Positions 23,406 through 35,480 of a stretch of DNA of 64,000 nucleotides are shown piece by piece. Every line of letters starts with the position of its first letter. Within the stretch, counting starts at the first letter, position 1. This DNA comes from Malachius bipustulatus (taxonomy: Eukaryota > Arthropoda > Insecta > Coleoptera > Melyridae), in the NCBI GenBank assembly GCA_910589415.1, contig OU342630.1, positions 6,262,001 through 6,326,000 of the forward strand, written 5' to 3'. Position numbers and translations under genes: made by a program. Below the pieces are notes generated by a model. The model was given only the letters and a program-made list of their open reading frames with translations. It made no database searches and was not told the origin of the DNA.

Positions 23406-25702
23406 TAATATTATGAGTTTCACATGTTGTGCTTTCGGCTGCATCGCTAACAGTTTTTCGGCGTGAATTTTTCTTTCTGGACTGGATCTTGTTGCTCCAG
23501 AATTTGCCTCAGAGCTAACTAACACGGGCGACACTTTTCAAACTTAATTTTAGAGCCGATGCAACACGCTGATGAAAGTTAGAATAAATTTTGATAACTG
23601 AATCATCTAAAAATTCATTTTTAAAGTTGAATAATGAAGTATTTATCTCTTTTGCAGTCGTCAAAGGTAACATAAAGTCACGTTCTTGCTCAAAGATTAA
23701 GACCGGTGCTCTCTTCTTAAAAAAAAAGATCAAAAACTAGATGTGACAAATCATCATAAAAAATAATTTCATGTGACAATAATAATTACGTTCTTCCTTT
23801 CTCCTTTAAATTTTGTAATTTGGAAGATAGGAGATTATGCCAGATCACCAGCGATATTTAAAAACGGCTAACGGGACCCCCGGTATTATAACACTCTCGA
23901 TTTTTTCAGGTTCAATTAAAACAATACTTATAGATCGTAGAGAAAAAACTGTAATAAACAAAGTTGTAGGGAATTGAATTTTCTACAAGTTTAGTGTTTT
24001 TCACTTTACCCGAAGAATTGAAAATTGCTGAGTTAATCAAGAAAAACATATTTTCATAAAATTGAAAATGGCGGACTGATGTCTTGAATTTAGACTACCA
24101 GTGGCCTCCCCCGACTTATATAGAATAAGAAAGATCGACAACGGAATTTTTCCTAGGTTATAGTAGCATATTACATAATAACTGGGCTAGTAGGTAAGTA
24201 ATTAATTAGTGGTAAAATATAAAATAATCAATTTTCTAACCTAAGCGTGTACATATTTGCATGCATGTAATGGTGAACTAAGCTAGGTACCTACATAAAA
24301 TTGGTTATAATTTTATTGAATTATTTAAAACAAATAATAATCTGAAACTTGCATAGACACAATTAACAATTACATATATTAATAGATGCAAGATAATAGA
24401 TCACTATCAGTAGAGCATGTTATCAAAAGTCTACGCGCCGTACGAATTGTGAGACTCCTCTATTTTAAAATCAACCGGGCAATATTTTTAGAATGATAAA
24501 TTCGTACGCATTGGAAAGTTCAAGGATTTATCGGAGAATTATTGCAAGTCTAAAATAAAAATTTCGATGTCAAGGGAGGGAAACGTTTATATTTTTAATG
24601 GAAGAGCGTTAGCAACAAAACTTTCAACGGACCGGTCTTTCCGCCAAGTTTACGCGAAATTAATGTGCTTTAATCTTAAATAAATAAATTAGGCCCGTTT
24701 ATACATATACATATAATATAGGTTGTTTTAGAAAATTACATAAAGATTAGATTAAATTAGATTCAAACCGGTGCGGTCTAAACGTCTAATAAACGTGATA
24801 AGTAGAGTGCATTTACGTCACGTCAACAAAATATAATCTAAGAATCTAAGTATATGGCGCTTTATAGAGAAATGGAGAAATGGAAAATATTTTTAAAACT
24901 AAGTTGGTTCGATGTCTCGTTACCAATAATTATTGTTGTCTGAACAATTATTACACTGCGGCCCCATCAGATATGAATGATAGCTGTGCCGATCTGAACC
25001 AGATTTTTTCGGAAACCATCACTGCTGCAGTCTAAAGTAACCGTTACCAAACCGCAAAGCAAACCCAAAAGTTTTACAGGATCTGTCGTCGGTCGGTAGA
25101 GCAGCGGCTTAGTATGTTCGCGACTAATTATTATAGTCGTTACGTTATATCGCCATCATAAGCGAAAATGTGTGGCTATATGAGTTATAGTTCCAGAAGT
25201 CAAAATTACCTGAGTGGAGCGATTAAGTCTTATTTACATAGTCAAAGTCAAGACCTCTTTTCTGTCTACTTTTGAAAAAAGTTAAAGCAATCAGGTAGGT
25301 ATATTAGATAGATAGATCCGAGGGCGGGACGTAATAGATAATTGTGCAGCGAGATATACAGTCTGTGTCCCTTATTTTAGAGCTCACTAGGGGTATCTCA
25401 TAAACGCCAAGAGATTTACAAAATTCAATTACAAAAAAGATGCACTATTTTGTGGCCATCTCGAATTCATAAAGACATACAAGATACATATCTGTGACCG
25501 TACCTGAAACATCCTGAACAAATGGAAAAACTAATTTTTAATTTTTTTAAATTTTCCCAATAACTCTTATTTTTTTAAGTTTTAATTTGAAAGTTGGCGG
25601 TTTTGCATTGTTTGACATTCAGCATTCATTGGTGTCATTTGATTGTTTTTACGCCTATAATAATACCGAAGATATGATAGATTTAGATTCATCGTGAGTA
25701 GG
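23406..25702. other. Unassigned AT-rich DNA
   Basis: No gene or clear transposon terminus. The 23880-24130 stretch has wording typical of worn foldback elements (AAAATTGAAAATGGCGGACT) but no inverted partner in reach. The frame at 23515-23733 (minus) is unrecognised. A string near 25090 resembling a tRNA D-arm (GGTAGAGCAGCGG) lacks a B box. Confidence 0.4.
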
Positions 25703-25776
25703 CCATTGTGACACCTCCACTGCGAACCTAGGTCTATTGTGGCTCACATCTAGTCGTGATACATTAACCCCATCAG
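25703..25776. repeat. Retroposed 3'-end-like fragment, copy of 45707-45812
   Basis: GTGACACCTCCACTGCGA, GGTCTATTGTGGCTCACATC, TAGTCGTG and AACCCCATCAGG occur here in the same order and spacing as in the insertion at 45736-45808. In the other copy the sequence is flanked by a 12-bp duplication, which suggests spread by target-primed reverse transcription. It is probably the end of a non-LTR element or a SINE. Confidence 0.55.
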
Positions 25777-26299
25777 GTCAGCCTCTTTGAGGAAGCTGAC
25801 CATCTTGACTGTTGCTAATGTATCCAGGTCCTCCGGTGTGAGAAAGTCTCTCCCGAAGGTTTGTACTGGTTATTCGTCTTCCTTTTTCTCAGGGGGGATT
25901 AGTTTCTCCTCCTGGTCCAGCGGAATCGAGCTGTTTCTTGGAGTCGGATTAGATCCGATCTCCAGAGTCGGATTAGAACCGATCTCCAAAGTAGGATTAG
26001 AGCCGATCTCCACAGCTTACGAAGCATATTTGCTTTACACACTCCATGGATGTCCTCCATGGAGTGGCTGGGAAAGGTTGGTCCACTCCTCGCAGAGCCC
26101 GCATGCGAGGAGTAAGGCCAATACAGCGAGGTGCGCCCGGTGCCCCGAGGTTATGTTTGCCGCTAAGACTGAGCTGAAGATGCTAAGCAGATATGATAGT
26201 CAACTTTTGTTTTCCTTATGGACGCCATATTGGATTTTTCTTTGCAAAAGTACAAATAATTATTCTGCGTACAACGGCATGCCTAATTATCATTTATAA
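25777..26299 (+). other. GC-rich segment with a 170-codon open frame, unrecognised
   Basis: Directly after the retroposed fragment lies about 430 bp of GC-rich DNA with an open frame on the plus strand (25787-26299) starting at a TTG rather than an ATG. It contains three 8-residue repeats (VGLDPISR, VGLEPISK, VGLEPIST) and a Cys pair (TARCARCP). It could be part of the non-LTR element whose end precedes it, on either strand. I cannot identify the protein, and the repeats could arise from the DNA repeat alone. Confidence 0.3.
25941..26012. repeat. Three 24-bp tandem repeats
   Basis: GAGTCGGATTAGATCCGATC plus CTCC is repeated three times with a few substitutions (GAACCG and GAGCCG variants). 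The period is a multiple of three, so the open frame through it repeats eight residues. Confidence 0.75.
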
Positions 26300-26314
26300 C
26301 GCAAATAATATGTT

Positions 26315-26545
26315 TGATGTTTTGATATGCAATACAAAGAAAGGCACGGAATTTTTTGTTATAAACAAGTGAAAATCGCAGTTTTAAAAGTTCAAAGAGG
26401 TGTACAACGAAAATGGCTCCAGATATAGGAAAACGACTTACATGTCACTATTACTACTTTATATGTGCTTTCCTGTGATGTAGATTCAATGTATCTACAG
26501 TCTACAGTTCTACAGGGTGATAAAAATCTGAGATTTCTCAACGCG
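26315..26545 (+). repeat. Partial copy of the large foldback family
   Basis: It contains ATAAACAAGTGAAAATCGCA, GGCTCCAGATATAGG, CGACTTACATGTC and the family centre ACAGGGTGATAAAAATCTGAG in the order seen at 30510-30850 and 33590-33765. Only the left arm and the centre are present. The sequence after 26545 does not pair with it. Confidence 0.5.
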
Positions 26546-28215
26546 CGTCGCTAAATAGGTAAATAAAATATACAGACTGGAAACATTAAGTGGGTCATAG
26601 GATTTTAGAAAATTCAGTTTTGTGCAAATAATATCTCCAGGTTAAGATTTAGAGAAAAACTATAGAGGAAATAAGTTTTAACAATAACGATTGGTATTTA
26701 ACGAGCCTATTTTCAATTAAAGAGGTTCACTAATAATATATAGAAATATCCAAAAGAAAATTCTAATTTTTTTTTCAAATTTGCACTTATTTGCCGGTTT
26801 TATTAACATTGTGGTTTGTTGTCATTGTTGGATTATGTAGTAATAATGACAAGTACATTTAAGTCAAACCAGACAAATTTAATTTGAACTTCTTTCAAGA
26901 TTTTGTTGATAACTTAATATCGAAATGTAGGTGCAGGTACAGTTATACAGCAGAAGAATAGCTCACCACATCATAATGAAATGCACTAAATGTGTAGATA
27001 GTTGCCTATTAGGTATATTTGAAGGAATTTATATTGAAAAATCACACTGACGTTTGATAAAAATGGGAAAAGCAATTTTGACAAATTTGGAAAAGCAATT
27101 GACAAAAGAGGAAAACCAGAAGAAAAAGGCTATTATAATATATGAATTCGTAAACAAAAATTCGCTTGGCCTACAGAGACCGACTCGAGTGACGTGGGAC
27201 ACCTGTACATTCACATGTTAACTAATTACAAAAATACACTGCGTGAAAAACAATAATAAGTATCAGCAATGGTCTGGAAAAGACTTACTTAAATCGCGAG
27301 AGCATGTAAACAGCATCAGCACTGTTGTTTTTGGACGGTAGAATTACGTCGCGTAATTTTTTGCATTTTTCCACCAACTCACCGCAAATACCAAGCCAGG
27401 TATTTATTGTCCGAAACGGTGATTAAATCTTTCATAATGATTTGGCGCCGCCAGTTCTGCATAATATAGCCAACACCTAACTAACTATAACTGACTTATT
27501 CTACTCAAACAACTCGAGACGAAAAGCAAATTACACTGGTTGAAGATAGTACAAACATCTCACACACAGGGAACGAAAATAATAATTAATAAATGATCAA
27601 CACCGAACATTAAAAATAAATAGAAATTTTCAACTTTTCTTACACGATACACTGAATAGCCCAGGAAAATAAAACCAAAAAAGGCCAATCCGCGAAAAAA
27701 TCCTGGTGAAATTTTTTGATACAGGTTGATATTGCTAATGCCATACCAAACGGTAAGAATCACCAGAAATAATTAGATTTTCGGTGTTTAAATAACTTCG
27801 GATTTTAAAGTGCTTTTTTCACTCAAAAATTCGCACAGAACGTCCTCAACTTACGCTCCAAATCTTTATTTCAAATGTTGCGAGGCAGTTTTTCTCAGGC
27901 GTCTTCGGTCAGAGGGATATCCCCGGTTGCTATAAACCTTATTTTTTATTTAAATGGATTCCACAAAGTCAAAATTCTAGGGGAACGATTGGCAACAAGA
28001 CTGATTAGGTTGGTTATGGTGATAGTTGTTAAATAGATACTAGAATAGTTACTAAACTAATTTATGTTATGCCTATTAGCTTAGATGTCATTTCATTTCA
28101 AAATTCAGAATCTGCAAAACTAGAAACACAATTTTTTCATAGATAGATTTAAAAATTTTAGAGACATTTATAAGTGAAAGCAACTATTTATTTACTTTCT
28201 TAAAGTATTATGAAT
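26546..28215. other. Unassigned DNA with one MITE terminus
   Basis: 27160-27207 carries the same terminus as 16212-16262 (TTGGCCTACAGAGACC, then GTGGGACACCTGTA), but its left end was not found. The frames at 27029-27214 and 27560-27763 (minus) are AT-rich and unrecognised. No gene is supported. Confidence 0.4.
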
Positions 28216-28368
28216 GTATGCAGGGTGTCCAGTTTAAGTGGCAGAATCTTGGAAATGGCAAGAGATACGGGGTCGATTAAATTAGATAAAAAGTTGCACA
28301 ATTGCGTGCTTATTATTAAGGATTAAAAAATATACAGTGCATTTATTTCAAGTGTTGCCATAGGGAAT

Positions 28369-30237
28369 AGCATGTAAAAAAATACACCCTATGTTAACTT
28401 ATGTTGTCTTGTACTTTGGAAGTCGTTTTTAATTTTCAATAATAGTACATGTCATCTACTTTACAATACGACCTTTCAGAAAAGCCGGTCATTGTTCAAT
28501 TTTATGATACAGGCTGTCCCATTGAGGTGAAAAAACCGCAACAAACGGTAAGAGATACGAAGTCGGTTAAATTACAAAAAAGTTGCGCTGTTTTGAGACG
28601 AGTATTTGGCAATTTTTTCTCTCAATATTCCCAGAATTTCCTGAAATATCCTGAAAAAACTTGAAACATGCAGATTTATTATTTTAGCCATATCTTCTTT
28701 ATTATTAAAAAAAAATTATTATTTTTTTGTAGGTTTACATAAGCCGTAATGAGCTACTTATTTGACGTTTCAAAAATTTCCAAAGCCGACTAGATATCGG
28801 GATTTCCAAAGTCAACTTTGGTTTTTCTTATTACCGCCATATTGTTTTTCATGCCATTCGCTATAGAAAAAATCAAGGAAACAAAAAATTCATCACATTG
28901 CAAATAAATTTGAAAATATTTTTTCTTCTTTTTCAAAAATAAAGAAATTTTTTTTTACCGAATGTCAAAAAGTGCATTTTTTAAGTGTTGCCAAAGTGTA
29001 ATAATATGTAAAAAATTACACCCTATACTAACTTATGTTGTACCCATTGTAATTTAGAAGTCGTTTTAAATTTTCAACAATGGTATACCTAATAATGCAT
29101 GTCATGTAGGTACTTTACGATACAACATGTCAAAAACCGGTCCTTTTTAAATTTTAATATTTAGTCCTCATTTGAATTATTAAACTTTAATAAAGGAGTC
29201 AGAATAAACAAAGTGAGTTAAAATTATTAATTTATTAGAGAACATGTGAACATTTTTTATTCATAAATAAAAAAAACAATAAAACCCAAATAACTAAGCA
29301 AACTAACAAAAATAATCTGAAATTATCGAATAAATTGCTCAAAATGTTTTAGTTTTATTGTTTCAATAAATTTTTGTTAGTTTGCTTAGTTATTTGGGAT
29401 TTATTGTTTTTTTTATTTATGAATAAAAAATGTTCACATGTTCTCTAATAAATTAATAATTTTAAGTCACATTTTTTTAACATGACATGCTATTTTGCCA
29501 GGTTATTAACATGACAGGTATACTATTGTTGAAAATTTAAAACAACTTCTGAATTACAGTGGGTACAACATAAGTTAATATAGGGTGTAATTTTTTACAT
29601 ATTATTACCGATGGCAACACTTAAAAAATGCACTTTTTGACATTCGGTAAAAAACAATTTCTTTATTTTTGAAAAAGAAGAAAAAATATTTTCAAATTTA
29701 TTTGCAATGTGATGAATTTTTTGTTTCCTTGATTTTTTCTATAGCGAATGGCATGAAAAACAATATGGCGGTAATAAGAAAAACCAAAGTTGACTTTGGA
29801 AATCCCAAGATCTAGTCGGCTTTGGAAATTTTTGAAAAGTCAAATAAGTAGCTCATTATGGCTTATGTAAACCTACAAAAAATTAATATATTTTTTTTTA
29901 AATAATAAAGAAGATATGGCTAAAATAATAAATCTGCATGTTTCAAGTTTTTTCAGGATATTTCAGGAAATTCTGGGAATATTGAGAGAAAAAATTGCCA
30001 AATACTCGTCTCAAAACAGCGCAACTTTTTTGTAATTTAACCGACTTCGTATCTCTTACCGTTTGTTGCAGTTTTTTCACCTCAATGGGACAGCCTGTAT
30101 CATAAAATTGAACAATGACCGGCTTTTCTGAAAGGTCGTATTGTAAAGTAGATGACATGTACTATTATTGAAAATTAAAAGACTTCCAAAGTACAAGACA
30201 ACATAAGTTAACATAGGGTGTATTTTTTTACATGCTA
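28369..30237. mobile_element. 1.87-kb near-perfect palindrome (foldback element)
   Basis: Left AGCATGTAAAAAAATACACC and right GGTGTATTTTTTTACATGCT are complements, and pairing continues inward about 930 bp to a centre near 29340. The same 71-codon frame therefore appears at 28449-28664 (plus) and 29943-30158 (minus), beginning MSSTLQYDLSEKP. It is unrecognised and probably non-coding. Each arm contains a mariner-type terminus (ACAGGCTGTCCCATTGAGG) and the shared GAGATACGAAGTCGGTTAAA module, so the palindrome itself was built from smaller repeats. Sequence just outside on the left (28224-28368) is a related copy starting CAGGGTGTCC. Confidence 0.65.
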
Positions 30238-30243
30238 TACATA

Positions 30244-31266
30244 TACAGGGTGTCTTGCTAAGGTTGGCCACCGGCCATATCTCGGAAACTAATGGGTCTA
30301 TAACCTCAAAATAAAAAATTTCCAGACATAAGTGATCACGAGAAATTCAATGAAAATATTTTCAAGATGGCCGCACTTCCGTAAATACCGGAAGTTGACA
30401 CCTACTTCGTTATTTTAACGGAAACACCCTGTAAAATATTATATTTTTTAAATGTCTGAAGAAATCGAATACAGGTGGTTTTCACCATTGGAATTTAGAT
30501 TGAGCGGTTTAGGAGTTATAAACAAGTGAAAATCGAAAATTTTCAACTTCAAAGCAGTCTAGAACTAGAACGGCTCATGATATCTAGAAACGGTTTACAT
30601 GTCCCTATCTTAACTTTTCACATAGTATCGTACTAATGTCCGTATTCATCAAACTTCAAAATATAACTCTGGGGTTATATTTTGAATTTTCTGACAGCTG
30701 ATTGGTCTAATCCTCAAACCCTACGAACGCTACGATTTCTAAACCAATGACATGCTCCAAAATATAACCCCAGGGGTTTTTTATTGATGAATACGGGTCT
30801 ATGCAGTTTAAATTTTAATACAGGGTGATGAAAAATCGGATAATTTTCATCACCCTGTATTAAAATTTACTCCACATAGTGGGATAAAACATGAAAAGTT
30901 AGGATAGGGACATTTGGACGTTTTTAGATATCTTGAGCCGTTCTAGTTCTAGACTGCTTTGAAGTTGAAAATTTTCGATTTTCACTTGTTTATAACTCCT
31001 AAACCGCTCAATTAAATTCCAATGGTGAAAAGCACCTGTATTAGATTTCTTTAGACATTTAAAAAATATAATATTTTACAGGGTGTTTCCGTTAAAATAA
31101 CGAAGTAGGTGTCAACTTCGGTTATTTCCGGAAGTGCGGCCATCTTGAAAATATTTTCATTGAATTTCTCGTGATCACTTATGTCTGGAAATTTTTTATT
31201 TTGAGGTTATAGACCCATTAGTTTCCGAGATATGGCCGGTGGCCAACCTTAGCAAGACACCCTGTA
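30244..31266. mobile_element. TA-flanked large palindrome, reference copy of its family
   Basis: Starts TA-CAGGGTGTCTTGCTAAGG and ends CCTTAGCAAGACACCCTG-TA. The arms pair all the way to a central hairpin, TACAGGGTGATGAAAAATCG and its complement (30823-30865). The left arm is longer because another element sits in it (30636-30799). CGGAAACACCCTGTAAAATA inside each arm is a further mariner-type terminus. Other members, whole or partial: 14690-14886, 26315-26545, 33525-33772, 54005-54977 and 62817-63240. No protein is encoded. Confidence 0.7.
30636..30799. mobile_element. 164-bp MITE nested in the palindrome arm
   Basis: Inverted ends CCGTATTCATCAA and TTGATGAATACGGG, flanked by TA on each side (30634-30635 and 30800-30801). 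An inner inverted pair (AAAATATAACTCTGGGGTT with CCCCAGGGG and its complement) is also present. The opposite arm of the host palindrome gives the empty site. Single termini of the same family occur at about 31270-31290 and 34684-34700. Confidence 0.65.
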
Positions 31267-32043
31267 TATTTATTGATGAATACGGGCCTATGTGACGTTG
31301 ACATTTTACACCCCACGTGTTTTTTTTTTGTTTACCATCAAAAACGAACTGAGCAATCGACAAAAATTTCAGCAGCACGTATTGTTTACTCTGGTTAGAA
31401 ATTATATAAGACGCCTGAGAAACTGACCTCCTCGCAACGGTGCAAATAAGGGTTTGGACTAAATAAGAGTTCGGGACTAATTTATCAGTAAAAATGTTTC
31501 TAAATATCATCTTATGGTCAAAAAAGAAGTAACAAGATCAATCCCCTACCAAATGAAGAGATTGCAAAGACTTGAATTAGAAATCATTTGAATATTAATT
31601 GACAGTTATTTGTTCTTTTGTGATGATAAAAATCGTTTACCTCATACTTGAGTAATCTTTGAAAATCTTGTGGTCTTTTTGTAGGATGCCAAACAAAAAA
31701 CTGCCTCTTCACAATGAATGACTATAACGGCTAAGTTTTGGTACAGACAGAGTGACTGCAGGGAGTTCGAAGCAAATCCTTTTCGAAACAGGCTTGGGTG
31801 GCTAAATTTCTGCAACTTAAATAGGTAGTTAATTAGAGCAACTTCACAATTTCAATTATTGAAAATCGTACGAAGTCCATTTTGGTAGGATGCATTCCAA
31901 GTCTTGTCGCCACGATGCGGTCGCAATTTTATCAAAGAGGGATAAAATTTGATAGCAACTGTCAGCTGTTCGCGAGGCTGTTAGATTTAATCATACACAA
32001 ACCTCAATACCGGCGATTCAAATATCATTATATGCGACATAAT
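31267..32043. other. Unassigned DNA starting with a MITE terminus
   Basis: ATTGATGAATACGGGCC at 31271-31288 is one end of the family nested at 30636-30799; its other end was not found nearby. Frames at 31196-31510 (minus) and 31882-32085 (plus) resemble no family I know. Confidence 0.4.
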
Positions 32044-32417
32044 GGGTACGTTCACCTGACGTCAACCGTTGAGTTGTTGAGGTAGCGCTTGCGTTCAGAC
32101 ATACCGCTCACTTACAACCGTTGTTCAACTGTTGAGTATTTTTGTGAGCGTAAATATTTCACGCTCAGCACAGTCAACGTGTATGTTGCGGACATGCGCC
32201 AAGTGGGAAGTAAAAGTTGCAAGTAAGAATGCTCCTGATACAATCAGCGACAAATAAATGCTAATAATTACTTCTATGAACTTGAAGCGTATCCAGAAAC
32301 ATGTCACATATCTCTCGATGTCAACAATGCGTTCAGACTATTTCCAACATGTTGAAACAACTTACACTCAACCGTTTTGCGCTGCTATTCAACAGTTGAC
32401 GTCAGGTGAACGTACCC
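32044..32417. mobile_element. 374-bp inverted-repeat element, possible AAT duplication
   Basis: GGGTACGTTCACCTGACGTC at the left end is repeated as its exact complement GACGTCAGGTGAACGTACCC at the right end, and the similarity continues for about 10 more bases (AACCGTTGAG against AACTGTTGAA). AAT flanks both ends. No protein is encoded. The GGGTACG terminus with a 3-bp duplication may point to a Harbinger-type or related element, but the superfamily is not certain. Confidence 0.65.
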
Positions 32418-33524
32418 AATGACGGAGCCGAGGCCGGAGTAAAAGTATAATCCCGATAGGTACCAGTGCTACCGTGACGTCTCAATAATTTCTCTGATGA
32501 CACGTTATTAAGGTGACGAAAACGGACTCTGTTCCTAAAATATGGATTTTCGCCTCAGATAACTTTTTAAATAATTTTCAATTTACAACAAAAGGACCGC
32601 GCTTTTTAACGTTAAACGCATTGCGTCGTTGGTCGATCAATTGTGTTTTTGTTTGTACTTAAGGATTGGTAGAATGGTATACAAAATAGGAGTGACGCAA
32701 CACAGAATAGCCCACTTATTTTTAGAGGATACAAAGGATCCATCAACGCGGTAATTTTTTTGCAGTTTTCAAGCCGCTGATTTTCACATTTATCCTAAGA
32801 AATATAAAAATAGTCCTGGGAGTAAATTAAATATTTTTCCTATTTACAAATCTGATAAATACGTATATTATATTATTTTCTGATTTGAAATAAAAAAATG
32901 AAAATATATTTTTTAATTTACCACAGACATTTTAATATAAAAACATAATAATAAGTTCCAATTTAATTCTTATAACATTACTTCAAAAAATTATACAATT
33001 TGGACATAGTATACGCTCAAAAAATGATCACAATTTTTTTAAACTCATCTCACCTTAGTTGCAAACTTGGAAAAATTCAATAAGTAGGTATAGGTACTAA
33101 CTTTCCCGTCATTTCAAGAAACTGTCTTTAAATAAGAATACCACAACAGTCTGGCTCTGTATAGCGTTTAGATGAAATATTTCACGTTTTGAGAACGTAG
33201 TTTGTCTATGGTTTATTATTTTATTGTCATACCGAATGTTTCTCTATGGCGGACATGGGCATTTCAAAGGTAAAAACTTAGGATTTAATTATTGGTTCCC
33301 CGATAATACATAATATACAGGATGCGTAAAAAGTATTGCACCAAGCGGGATTACGCAGAGGGGGTTTGACATTTAGATTTGACATTTTGACAGTTGACAT
33401 TACACATAAATACCCATACGTTCATGTGAGTTTCATTTGTTTTGTGCGACTGGTGTTTGTCTGAGGCCGCCATCTTGATTTTTTTTAAATGGCAACCTAG
33501 GTTTATTTTGGTGTCATTGAGCAG
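32418..33524. other. Unassigned AT-rich DNA
   Basis: No gene, terminus pair or RNA gene found. A worn terminus-like string (ATACAGGATGCGTAAAAAG) near 33315 has no partner that I could find. Confidence 0.4.
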
Positions 33525-33772
33525 GTAAATGATTTAGAAATACAATTCGGTACAACCATTGGAATTTAGATTGAGCGGTTTATGAGTTATAAACAAGTGA
33601 AAATCGAACATTTTCAACTTCAAAGCAGTCTAGAACTGGAACGGCTCAAGATATCGAAAAACGGTTTACATGTCCCTATCCTAACTTTTCATGTTTTATC
33701 CCAGTATGTGGAGTAAATTTCAATACAGGTTGATGAAAATTATCCGATTTTTCATCACCCTGTATTAGACCG
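33525..33772 (+). repeat. Left arm and centre of the large foldback family
   Basis: CCATTGGAATTTAGATTGAG through ACATGTCCCTATCCTAACTT and the centre TCCGATTTTTCATCACCCTG closely match the left arm and centre of the 30244-31266 palindrome. The copy has no nested insertion where that arm carries one (TTTTATCCCAGTATGTGGAG is continuous), giving a second empty-site reference. The right arm is missing. Confidence 0.65.
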
Positions 33773-35000
33773 CAGTCTTTATTTTGAAAAAGCAAATTCT
33801 ATAAAACTGTCAATATTAAAGAAGTTGAGTTCTCAACTTTATCTCATCGGTCAATTTACAAGAGATGTTGGTTTTCTTTACTATTTTTGCTATGTTGCAC
33901 GTTGCCCCTTACAATGTACCGTAGAAGAAATACGCTATTAAAGACACCCTGTAGTATAAGCTCCAGAAAGCATAAACAATATTATTACGCTGAAGTTATT
34001 GCGACACTTATTACAGTACGACCTGTAAGTATACTCGCACTATTATTCTGAATCAGAATTACTTAGAAAATTTACCGCTGAAGTTTTTTCGAGATGAAAA
34101 CTGAATAATCCTCTATAATAAATTCTATGGGTCATAAAAAATGGAGAAGGGATAGTTTAGAGAAAATCTAGTTACGTACGAGTATCACTCTAGTAGTGTG
34201 ATTAGGCACAACAAAAAAAAGTTTTAATTTAAGTGTAAGTATAATGTAAGTGTTTATGAAGAATTTGAAAAAAAAACTATAAAAGTTATCCCCAAAAAGA
34301 TTGTTGACAATTACAAAAAAATTGCACAAGAAGAAATTAACAGAATAGGAAAACCTTGCGACCAATTAAGCTTGAGATTGAAAAAACCGCATATACAAAC
34401 ACCTACTTTTTTGCAATGAGTCGGGAAAATATTATAAATGACAATTTGTTTGTGACGAAAAGCTATTTATCACTAAATAATATTTTATTCAAACGTCAGT
34501 AAATTTGACATTACTGGACTCAGTAGCCGGCCGCGAAGTTTCACTTTTCCTCCGTCGGAGGTTTAGGTACTTTTCACTTTCCCTCCGCCGGAGGTAAAGT
34601 GGTGTCACAGCAACATCAACATACAAACACATAGCTACCAAGCTACCTATAATAATTAAGAATCAACTATTGAAATTTTATTAATGTAGGCCCATATTCA
34701 TCAATACAATTTAACCCTAAGATATGAAAACTCTCTAGTTAATACAGAGCTAACAAAACTAACAAATACCGAGCCTCCAACCAATTCCTTTCGATAATAA
34801 TAATAATTATTCCGTATTGAAATTTGAAATATTGAAAACAATAATAATTATAACCAGAGGTATACCTACATAAAGGAATCCAATATCTTATATTTTTATT
34901 ATCAGGTATTAGGTACCCACACAGTTAAAACTATCACCTACATTTAATATTTATATCCTGTTTATAACACATTTATAACACTACAGAAAGTCGTCCAGAG
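33773..35000. other. Unassigned DNA with small repeats
   Basis: Two imperfect copies of TTCACTTTTCCTCCGTCGGAGG (34539-34561 and 34572-34594) each hold a short CTCCGNCGGAG dyad. A terminus GGCCCATATTCATCAAT at 34686 belongs to the MITE family nested at 30636. No gene is supported. Confidence 0.4.
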
Positions 35001-35002
35001 CT

Positions 35003-35480
35003 ATCCATCTGACATTAAAAAAGTTGTCATAGATCCCAGAGTTTTCAGAGTCAACTTTTGATTTTCTTACCGCCATATTAGTTAATCGTTGAAAATTACA
35101 TTAATCACATTAAAATAAAAATTGAAAGATGTTGTTATTCTTCTTTTTATAAGGCACGCAGTATGTTGTAACCATAATCCATTCGATGAAAAAATTCTTT
35201 TATTGGAATAGATTTTTGGTTTCCTTGACTTTTTAGACCAAATTAATGACATGAAAAATAATATGACGGCTATTATAAAACAAAAAATTGACTATGAAAC
35301 CCATACAGGATCTATTTGGCTTTTTACGTCAAGTCGATGACGCCATATGTATCCAGATTCTTAATATTAATTAGTATAAAATAGTGCAACTTTTCTCCAA
35401 TTTAACCGAGCCTGCATCTCCACCGTTTAGAAGTTACTCATGCATGCATGCCCATTAAAAATGTCGACATTACCCTGTAA
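35003..35480. repeat. Worn relative of the 28369-30237 palindrome
   Basis: It carries AGAGTCAACTTTTGATTTTC with ACCGCCATATT, then on the other side TTTCCTTGACTTTTT and ATGACGGC, the inverted layout of the phrases at 28790-28880 and 29720-29800. The module GCAACTTTTCTCCAATTTAA with CCGAGCCTGCATCTC follows (35384-35421). The arms are short and diverged. Confidence 0.5.

Noticed and set aside
25085..25130. GGTAGAGCAGCGG resembling a tRNA D-arm
   Set aside because: No cloverleaf can be drawn and no B box is present downstream.
28449..28664. 71-codon frame also present on the minus strand at 29943-30158, looking like a conserved duplicated gene
   Set aside because: The identity follows from the palindrome. 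The frame has no known motif and includes a mariner-type terminus and the shared repeat module.
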